Source of the DNA: Streptomyces sp. NBC_01723
GTDB taxonomy: Bacteria > Actinomycetota > Actinomycetes > Streptomycetales > Streptomycetaceae
Direction of reading: 5' to 3'
Assembly (NCBI RefSeq): GCF_036246005.1
Contig: NZ_CP109171.1
Coordinates: 4,948,001 to 5,012,000, forward strand
DNA: 64,000 nt
Below, one piece after another: positions 56,236 through 64,000 of the stretch (its first letter is position 1; every line of letters starts with the position of its first letter). The position numbers and the translations under genes were made by a program. The notes beneath the pieces are model-generated. The model was not told the origin of the DNA, did no database searches, and saw only the letters and a program-made list of their open reading frames with translations.

Positions 56236-56774
56236 GCGTACTGGCCGGGCGTGTAGTGCCCCGGCGTCAGCCGGCAGGTCACCCCGAAGCGGTTCCAGGC
56301 GTTGATCACCGTGATCGCGGCGATCAGCTGCGCCAGCTCCGGCTCGTCGAAGTGCGCGGCGGCCTTCTCGTACACCGCGTCCGGCACGAAGCCTCCCCCA
56401 GACTTCGTCTGGGAGGCGCCCCCAGTCAGCACCGTCACCGCCTCGGTGAGCTCGATCGCCGCCAGCTCCTTCTCCGTGTAGAAGTGCCGCGACTCGTCCC
56501 AGGCGGCGAGCTGCACGATCCGCTCCACGCTCTCCCCGGCCGCCAGCGCGTCCTTGGTGTGCATGTCCAGGCAGAAGGCGCAGTGGTTCAGCTGGGAGGC
56601 GCGGATCTTCACCAGCTCCCCCAGCTTCGGGTCGAGCCCCTGCGTGGCGGCCTTGTCCAGGCGGAGCATCGCCTTCCAGACCTCGGGTGCGTGCTTGGCC
56701 CACTCCAGCCGGGGTGCGTGCTCGGCGGCGAAGGGCTCGGGGGCGGTGGCGGTGGTGTTCTCGTTCGTCGTCAT
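56232..56774 (-). CDS. AhpD-like carboxymuconolactone decarboxylase family protein, first copy
   Basis: A 180-residue paralogue of the next gene with the same C-x2-C and His motif in SQLNHCAFCLDMHTKDALAA. After EAVTVLTGG it holds eight extra residues (ASQTKSGG) before FVPDAVYEKA; its neighbour reads straight from TVLTGG to FVPD. The 24 extra bases form a palindrome described separately. The ATG at 56772-56774 is seven bases after a TACGCT -10 box and has no ribosome site, so the message is probably leaderless. Divergent from the MocR regulator with 47 bp between starts, so that regulator may control it. Confidence 0.87.
   Translation of the reverse strand: MTTNENTTATAPEPFAAEHAPRLEWAKHAPEVWKAMLRLDKAATQGLDPKLGELVKIRASQLNHCAFCLDMHTKDALAAGESVERIVQLAAWDESRHFYTEKELAAIELTEAVTVLTGGASQTKSGGGFVPDAVYEKAAAHFDEPELAQLIAAITVINAWNRFGVTCRLTPGHYTPGQYA
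56391..56425. repeat. Palindromic element inserted in frame in a coding region
   Basis: GCCTCCCCCAGAC-TTC-GTCTGGGAGGC followed by GCCCCCAG forms a strong stem (397-403 with 407-413, offset 56000, extended by the flanks with a two-base bulge). Compared with the paralogue it adds 24 bp, a multiple of three, and so eight residues. I recognise similar C-rich AGACTTCGTCT palindromes from intergenic regions of Streptomyces. Confidence 0.7.
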
Positions 56775-56781
56775 GCCAGCG

Positions 56782-56813
56782 AGCGTAGAAGTGAGGCAGC
56801 CCAGGGGTATGGT
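56782..56813. promoter_or_regulatory. Divergent leaderless promoters of the AhpD-like and MocR genes
   Basis: TACGCT (minus strand, 56782-56787) is seven bases before the AhpD-like ATG. TATGGT (plus strand, 56808-56813) is eight bases before the MocR ATG. Both fit TAnnnT, and neither gene has a ribosome site. Polymerase could not use both at once, so the promoters should compete. Confidence 0.5.
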
Positions 56814-56821
56814 CCATTCCC

Positions 56822-58210
56822 ATGGCGAAATCTTGGGCCACTTTCGGCGTCGACCTGCATCTGGACCGCTCCGGCCCCGGCCTGCGCCGGAGCCTCACCG
56901 AGGCGCTGCGCGAGGCCGTCCGCGGCGGCCGGCTGGCCCCCGGCACCCGGCTGCCCTCCTCCCGCTCGCTCGCCGCCGACCTGGGCGTGGCCCGCAACAC
57001 GGTCGCCGAGGTCTACGCCGACCTGATCGCCGAGGGCTGGCTCGCCGCCCGGCAGGGCTCCGGCACCCGGGTCGCCGACCGCACGCCTGCCGCCCCCGCA
57101 CACCGCCCGGCACCCCACCCGCGCGAGCCGGGCCGCCCCGCCTACGACCTCGTCCCCGGCACGCCCGAACTCGCCTCCTTCCCCCGCGCCCAGTGGCTCA
57201 GGGCCGCCCGCCGCGCCCTGTCCGCCGCCCCCGACCAGGCCCTCGGCTACGGCGACCCACGCGGCCGCGTGGAACTGCGCACGGCGCTCGCCGGATACCT
57301 GTCCCGCGCGCGGGGCGTGCACGCCGACCCCGACCGGATCGTGGTGTGCGCCGGCTTCCTCGGCGGCCTCGGCGTCCTCGCCGAACTGCTGCGCCGCCGG
57401 GCCGGGAACGCCGTCGCCGTCGAGTCCTACGGCCTGCCCCACCACCGCCGGCTGCTCCGGCGAGCGGGCTGTGACACGCCCCCGCTGCCCTTCGGCGACC
57501 GCGGCACCCTCCCGCCCGACGACGCGGCCGCCGCGGGCGCGGTCCTGCTGACCCCCTCCCACCAGTTCCCCCTCGGCCTTCCGCTGCTCCCCGAGCGCCG
57601 GACGGCGCTGATCGACTGGGCCCGCCGCACCGGCGGACTGGTCCTGGAGGACGACTACGACGGGGAGTTCCGCTACGACCGCCAGCCCGTCGGCGCCCTC
57701 CAGGGCCTCGACCCCGACCGCGTCGTCTACCTCGGCACCGCCAGCAAGTCCCTCGCCCCCGGCCTGCGCCTGGGCTGGCTGGTGCTGCCGCCCGCGCTCG
57801 TCGAGGAGGTCATGGACGGCATGGCGGGCCGCACCCCGGGCGTCCTCGACCAGCTGACCCTCGCCGAGTTCCTGGGCTCCGGCGACTACGACCGCCACGT
57901 CCGCTCCGCCCGCCTGCGCTACCGGCGCCGCCGCGACGCCCTGGTCGCCGCCCTCGCCGAACGGGCGCCCGGTGTCCGCGTCACCGGCATCGCCGCCGGA
58001 CTCCACGCCGTCCTCGAACTGCCGCCCGGCACCGAGAAGCAGACCGTCCGCGCCGCCGCCTGGCACGGACTCGCGGTCCACGGCCTCTCCATGTTCCGGC
58101 ACCCCGACGCCGACGTCCCCCCGCTGGACGCCCTCGTCGTCGGCTACGGCACCCCGCCCGACCACGCCTGGGCGGGGGCCCTGGACGCCCTGTGCCGGGC
58201 GCTGCCGTAA
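56822..58210 (+). CDS. MocR/PdxR-type GntR regulator with aminotransferase domain
   Basis: A 462-residue regulator. The GntR winged helix (about 15-85) has LREAVRGGRLAPGTRLPSSR and DLGVARNTVAEVYADLIAEG. The class I aminotransferase-like domain (about 105-460) binds PLP through the Lys in YLGTASKSLAPGLRLGWLV, with VLEDDYDGEFRYDRQP for the pyridine Asp. Such proteins sense PLP or amino-compound ligands and commonly control the gene divergent to them, here the AhpD-like pair. The ATG at 56822 is eight bases behind TATGGT, so leaderless. Confidence 0.93.
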   Translation: MAKSWATFGVDLHLDRSGPGLRRSLTEALREAVRGGRLAPGTRLPSSRSLAADLGVARNTVAEVYADLIAEGWLAARQGSGTRVADRTPAAPAHRPAPHPREPGRPAYDLVPGTPELASFPRAQWLRAARRALSAAPDQALGYGDPRGRVELRTALAGYLSRARGVHADPDRIVVCAGFLGGLGVLAELLRRRAGNAVAVESYGLPHHRRLLRRAGCDTPPLPFGDRGTLPPDDAAAAGAVLLTPSHQFPLGLPLLPERRTALIDWARRTGGLVLEDDYDGEFRYDRQPVGALQGLDPDRVVYLGTASKSLAPGLRLGWLVLPPALVEEVMDGMAGRTPGVLDQLTLAEFLGSGDYDRHVRSARLRYRRRRDALVAALAERAPGVRVTGIAAGLHAVLELPPGTEKQTVRAAAWHGLAVHGLSMFRHPDADVPPLDALVVGYGTPPDHAWAGALDALCRALP

Positions 58211-58232
58211 AGTCCACCCGCGACGGGGGCCG

Positions 58233-58238
58233 TACACT
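58233..58238 (+). promoter_or_regulatory. -10 box of the lipoprotein/ATP-grasp pair
   Basis: TACACT fits TAnnnT and lies 50 bp upstream of the lipoprotein ATG. No clear -35 box is seen. Confidence 0.4.
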
Positions 58239-58288
58239 CGATCGGCCCAACTGTCGTACAACCGCACGGACAACGGGGAGACGAGGAA

Positions 58289-58636
58289 ATGGCAGAGACC
58301 CGGCGACGGCTGCGGTCGAGCACCGTGGTGCTCGGTGGCATGGGAATGCTCGCGGCGGCCCTGAGCGCATGCGGCTCGGACCCCGACCGCCGGTGCGTGG
58401 ACCGCGACAGCTACGACTACCTCAACGGCTACAAGGTCGTCTCCGACAAGAACTGCAAGTCGGGCTCCTCCGGCAGTTCGTACGGCAAGGGCGGCAAGAA
58501 GCGGACCTCGGCCGACGCCGACTGGTACTACGACGCCGACGTGAGCGGCGGCTGGGCCGACGACGGCACCTTCAGCCGGTCCGAGGCCGTGGACCGGGGC
58601 GGCTTCGGCTGCTCGGGCGGCAGCGGCGGAGGCTGA
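58289..58636 (+). CDS. Small YgiB-like lipoprotein
   Basis: A 115-residue lipoprotein. The signal peptide ends at the lipobox ALSAC (Cys near 28), preceded by a typical TVVLGGMGMLAAA core. The mature part contains DRRCVDRDSYDYLNGYKVV and the Gly/Ser-rich tail FGCSGGSGGG with further Cys. The gene precedes a glutathionylspermidine-synthase-like gene by four bases; in E. coli YgiB and YgiC are likewise adjacent, so I name it by context. Function unknown. The ATG follows GGGGAGACGAGGAA. Confidence 0.72.
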   Translation: MAETRRRLRSSTVVLGGMGMLAAALSACGSDPDRRCVDRDSYDYLNGYKVVSDKNCKSGSSGSSYGKGGKKRTSADADWYYDADVSGGWADDGTFSRSEAVDRGGFGCSGGSGGG

Positions 58637-58640
58637 GCGC

Positions 58641-59825
58641 GTGGAACGCCGCACCATCACCCCGCGCACCGGCTGGCAGGAGACCGTCGAGGAACAGGGC
58701 CTGATCTACCCCCTGACCCGCTACCCCGACGGCTCCCTGCGCCCCTACTGGGACGAGAGCGCCCACTACGTCTTCTCCCTGCCGGAGGTCGAGGCGCTGG
58801 AGGAGGTCGTCGAGGAACTCCACCGCATGTGCCTGGCCGCCGCCGAGCACATCGTCACCCACGACCGCTTCGCCGACCTGGGCATCACCGACCCCCGTAT
58901 CGTCCGGGCGGTCACCGAGGCCTGGCACCGCCGCGCCGAACTCCCCTCCGTCTACGCCCGCTTCGACCTGCGCTACGACGGCACCGGGCCCGCCAAGCTC
59001 CTGGAGTACAACGCGGACACCCCGACCTCCCTGGTCGAGGCCGCGTCCCCGCAGTGGTTCTGGATGGAGGAGTGCTTCCCCGGCGCCGACCAGTGGAACA
59101 GCCTGCACGAGCGCCTGGTCGACGCCTGGAAGAAGCAGGCCGCGCTGCTCCCGCCCGGCAACCCCCTGTACTTCGCGCACTCCTCGGACGACGAACTCGG
59201 CGAGGACCTGATGACGGTCGCCTACCTCAAGGAGACCGCCGAACAGGCCGGCCTGGAGACCGACTGGATCTCCATGGAGGAGATCGGCTGGGACCGCCTC
59301 TCCGGCCGCTTCGTCGACAACAAGCTGCGCTTCATCCGCAGCCTCTTCAAGCTCTACCCCTGGGAGTGGCTCACCACCGACCGCTTCGCCGGCCACGTCC
59401 TGGACACCCTCGACAACGGCGGCGGCACGGGCACCACCCTGTGGATCGAGCCCGCCTGGAAGATGCTGCTCAGCAACAAGGCCCTGCTGGCCATCCTCTG
59501 GGAGCTGTACCCGGACCACCCCAACCTCCTGCCGGCCTACCTGGACGGCCCCCGCGAGCTGTCCCGCACCACCGGCTGGGTCGCCAAGCCCCTGCTGGGC
59601 CGCGAGGGCGCGGGCGTCACGATCCACGAACCGGGCACCGCCCCCGCCTCCCGCGACGAGCCGTGCTGCTACCAGGCACTGGCCCCCCTCCCCGACTTCG
59701 ACGGCAACCGCGTCGTCCTGGGCGCCTGGGTGGTGGAGAACGAGTCGGCGGGCCTGGGCATACGGGAGTCGTCAGGACTCGTGACCGACGAGTACGCCAG
59801 GTTCCTGCCCCACGTGATCCTTTGA
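58641..59825 (+). CDS. Glutathionylspermidine synthase-like (YgiC-type) ATP-grasp protein
   Basis: A 394-residue ATP-grasp ligase related to the synthetase domain of glutathionylspermidine synthase and to YgiC/YjfC. Key sections: VYARFDLRYDGTGPAKLLEY with NADTPTSLVEAASPQWFWME for substrate, NKLRFIRSLFKLYPWEWLTT, and IEPAWKMLLSNKALLAILWE plus WVAKPLLGREGAGVTIHEPG for ATP. The amidase domain of the bifunctional enzyme is absent. Streptomyces lacks glutathione, so the substrate is likely another peptide or amine. The GTG at 58641 lies four bases past the lipoprotein stop. Confidence 0.87.
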   Translation: MERRTITPRTGWQETVEEQGLIYPLTRYPDGSLRPYWDESAHYVFSLPEVEALEEVVEELHRMCLAAAEHIVTHDRFADLGITDPRIVRAVTEAWHRRAELPSVYARFDLRYDGTGPAKLLEYNADTPTSLVEAASPQWFWMEECFPGADQWNSLHERLVDAWKKQAALLPPGNPLYFAHSSDDELGEDLMTVAYLKETAEQAGLETDWISMEEIGWDRLSGRFVDNKLRFIRSLFKLYPWEWLTTDRFAGHVLDTLDNGGGTGTTLWIEPAWKMLLSNKALLAILWELYPDHPNLLPAYLDGPRELSRTTGWVAKPLLGREGAGVTIHEPGTAPASRDEPCCYQALAPLPDFDGNRVVLGAWVVENESAGLGIRESSGLVTDEYARFLPHVIL

Positions 59826-59840
59826 GCGCCGGTTGGATGA

Positions 59841-59908
59841 GCGCCCCCTGGGGGCGCGGGGCTGTGGCATGTGTGGCTCCGCCGCGTGGGCGCGACCAGC
59901 CACGACGA
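59841..59908. repeat. Intergenic repeat element, copy before glyA
   Basis: Begins with the hairpin GCGCCCC-CTG-GGGGCGC (59841-59857) and contains CCGCCGCGTGGGCGCGACC and CAGCCACGA. The same blocks occur at 61524-61592. I recognise it as a common Streptomyces repeat. It follows the ATP-grasp gene directly, so the hairpin probably also ends its transcript. Confidence 0.75.
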
Positions 59909-59952
59909 AGCCGCACTCCGCGACGGACAGCTACCCCGCAGACGCTTTCCGG

Positions 59953-59958
59953 TAGCCT
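59953..59958 (+). promoter_or_regulatory. -10 box of glyA
   Basis: TAGCCT fits TAnnnT and puts the start at about 59965, the 5' end of the ZTP riboswitch. Confidence 0.5.
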
Positions 59959-59964
59959 GGCCCC

Positions 59965-60040
59965 GGGCCGTGACTGGCGCGCAAGGATGGGATGAACCAT
60001 CGGGAAGCGGCCCGAAGGACAAGTGCCGAGCGCCTGGGCC
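59965..60040 (+). promoter_or_regulatory. ZTP (pfl) riboswitch upstream of glyA
   Basis: Conserved blocks appear in order: CCGTGACTGGCG (59968-59979), AACCATCGGGAAGCG (59995-60009) and GCGCCTGGGC (60030-60039). GGGCCG (59965-59970) pairs with CGGCCC (60008-60013) as P1, and GGCG (59976-59979) can form the pseudoknot with CGCC (60031-60034). The class senses ZTP/ZMP, signs of low 10-formyl-THF, and turns on folate and one-carbon genes, which fits glyA. Confidence 0.92.
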
Positions 60041-60075
60041 GACCTGAACGCTGATTCCAACGTCCGGAGGCCCCC

Positions 60076-62662
<2,587 letters not shown>

Positions 62663-62840
62663 CCCGGGGCCACCGCCCCGCCCTGGTCCCGGCCCCGCCG
62701 TGCGCCCCGGCACGCCGCCGTAGCGCTGCACATCACTCCGGTTGCGCCTGCCCCGGACACGGTCGTGGCCGTACAGTCGATAGCCGGGTGTCCGACACAA
62801 CGACACATACGACGAGTGACACGTAACGACGGGAGACGAC

Positions 62841-63419
62841 GTGGGGACCGTAACGATCGGCGTGTCGATCGCGGTCCCGGAGCCTCACGGCAGCCAGCTC
62901 CAGCAGCTGCGCGCGGGCTTCGGCGACGCCGCTGCTCACGGCATCCCCACGCACGTCACCCTGCTGCCGCCGACCGAGGTCGACGGCAGCGTGCTGCCCG
63001 CGGTCGAGGCGCACCTTGCGGAGGTGGCGGCGCGCGGCCGGCCCTTCCCGATGCGGCTGTCCGGCACCGGGACCTTCCGTCCGCTGTCGCCCGTGGTCTT
63101 CGTCCAGGTGGTCGAGGGCGCCGCGGCCTGCTCCTGGCTCCAGAAGCGGGTGCGCGACGCGTCCGGTCCCGTTGCACGCGAACTGCAGTTCCCGTACCAC
63201 CCGCACGTCACGGTGGCGCACGGCATCGAGGAAGCGGCGATGGACCGCGCCTACGAGGAGCTGTCCGATTACGCCGCCCAGTGGTCCTGCACGGGCTTCG
63301 CGCTCTACGAGCAGGGTCCCGACGGAGTGTGGCGCAAGCTGCGCGAGTTCCCCTTCGGCAGCGCCACGGTGCCCCCGCAGGCCGGGCGCGTGGAGAGCGG
63401 CTCGCTGCCCGGCGGGTGA
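62841..63419 (+). CDS. 2'-5' RNA ligase family (2H phosphoesterase) protein
   Basis: A 192-residue cytosolic protein of the 2H phosphoesterase superfamily. The two catalytic HxT motifs are PTHVTLLPPT (near residue 39) and HPHVTVAHGI (near 120), each in the expected strand; the family handles 2',3'-cyclic phosphates of RNA or joins 2'-5' ends. The second half also has WSCTGFALYEQGPDGVWRKL. Substrate unknown. The GTG at 62841 follows GGGAG. A TACAGT box at 62772-62777 may be its -10. It converges with the SDR gene. Confidence 0.87.
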   Translation: MGTVTIGVSIAVPEPHGSQLQQLRAGFGDAAAHGIPTHVTLLPPTEVDGSVLPAVEAHLAEVAARGRPFPMRLSGTGTFRPLSPVVFVQVVEGAAACSWLQKRVRDASGPVARELQFPYHPHVTVAHGIEEAAMDRAYEELSDYAAQWSCTGFALYEQGPDGVWRKLREFPFGSATVPPQAGRVESGSLPGG

Positions 63420-63444
63420 TCCGAGCCCACCCGGCGGCCGGACG

Positions 63445-64000
63445 TCACACGGGCAGCCGCCGGAACAGCGTCCGCGGCAGGTGCCGCACCGCCGACATCA
63501 CCACCCGCAGCGCGCCGGGCACCCACACCGTCTCCGAGCGCCGCCGCAGCCCCAGCTCGATCGCCGTGGCGACGGCCTCGGGCGTCGTGGCGAGCGGCGC
63601 CTCCTCCATCCCGGCGGTCATCCGCGACCGCACGAACCCGGGGCGTACGACCATGACGTGCACGCCCGTGCCGTGCAGCGCGTCGCCGAGGCCCTGCGCG
63701 AAGGCGTCCAGGCCGGCCTTGCTGGAGCCGTAGATGAAGTTGGCGCGCCTGGCCCGTTCGCCGGCCACCGAGGAGAGCACGACCAGGGAGCCGTGGCCCT
63801 GCGCCTGGAGCGCGCGGGCGCTGACCAGGCCGGCCGAGACCGCGCCGGTGTAGTTGGTCTGCGCGACCCGCACGGCGTTCAGCGGCTCGCGCTCGTCGTG
63901 CGCCTGGTCGCCCAGGATGCCGAAGGCCAGCAGCACCAGGTCGACGTCGCCCTCGGCGAAGACCTTGCCGAGCGCCGCCTCGTGGGACTCGGGGTCGAGC
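63445..64000 (-). CDS. SDR family reductase, 5' end beyond the window
   Basis: At least 185 residues of a short-chain dehydrogenase; the NAD(P)-binding Gly motif lies beyond position 64000. Present are LDPESHEAALGKVFAEGDVD, VLLAFGILGDQ, NYTGAVSAGLVSARALQAQG, LVVLSSVAGERARRAN with the catalytic Ser, and NFIYGSSKAGLDAFAQGLGD with Tyr-x3-Lys. MVVRPGFVRSRMTAG follows. The pattern resembles DprE2, the decaprenyl-phospho-ribose 2'-epimerase reductase subunit that makes arabinose donors; without DprE1 in view this is a likely but not certain name. Confidence 0.8.
   Translation of the reverse strand, partial: LDPESHEAALGKVFAEGDVDLVLLAFGILGDQAHDEREPLNAVRVAQTNYTGAVSAGLVSARALQAQGHGSLVVLSSVAGERARRANFIYGSSKAGLDAFAQGLGDALHGTGVHVMVVRPGFVRSRMTAGMEEAPLATTPEAVATAIELGLRRRSETVWVPGALRVVMSAVRHLPRTLFRRLPV

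Overview
The window is a high-GC actinobacterial chromosome segment, almost certainly Streptomyces. Third codon positions are nearly all G/C, GTG and TTG starts are common, and several genes appear to be leaderless. There are also palindromic intergenic repeats of a type I recognise from Streptomyces. The gene order (guaA, two NlpC/P60 genes, pcrA, icmB, sucCD, purNH, folD, mdh, glyA, trpS) matches, as I remember it, the S. coelicolor core around SCO4784-SCO4842. I see no tRNA, rRNA, CRISPR array, insertion sequence or prophage.

Layout. 1-6 kb: chorismate mutase (-) with a hairpin leader, guaA, a PPOX-fold protein, a class II aldolase, a membrane protein and DoxX. 6-10 kb: an envelope-stress module of PspC/toast-rack protein, PspC-type histidine kinase and LuxR response regulator. 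10-19 kb: wall hydrolases (two NlpC/P60, one M23 tethered through a repeat-rich N-terminus) around a small leaderless membrane protein, a TDT transporter and pcrA; one NlpC/P60 gene carries a clear c-di-AMP (ydaO) riboswitch. 19-21 kb: a lipase and icmB. 21-29 kb: a divergent five-gene cassette, DUF5691 and SWIM on the minus strand, MoxR ATPase, DUF5682 and VWA on the plus strand, sharing a promoter region with a perfect inverted repeat. 29-37 kb: a secreted protein, sucCD, an XRE/sigma-like/TM protein, a DUF6350 protein and purine genes. 37-43 kb: purNH, a frameshifted secreted-protein pseudogene and an FHA / Ser-Thr kinase / wall-binding locus. 43-48 kb: folD-DUF3017, a membrane-anchored XRE protein and mdh. 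48-56 kb: a glycine betaine operon with aldehyde dehydrogenase, choline-oxidase-like enzyme, ABC ATPase, fused double permease and binding lipoprotein. 56-64 kb: tandem AhpD-like genes divergent from a MocR regulator, a lipoprotein-ATP-grasp pair, glyA under a ZTP riboswitch, trpS, a 2'-5' RNA ligase-like protein and the 3' part of an SDR reductase.

How the genes work together. Central metabolism dominates: TCA cycle (sucCD, mdh), purines and one-carbon (guaA, purN, purH, folD, glyA). Envelope upkeep is the second theme (hydrolases, PspC signalling, FHA/kinase pair). Osmoprotection is third: choline is oxidised to betaine by two enzymes encoded with their own transporter. The least understood locus is the MoxR-VWA cassette at 20.9-29 kb. 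The FHA/kinase locus at 39.7-42.6 kb, where kinase and FHA modules are joined to peptidoglycan-acting domains, is the second most interesting.
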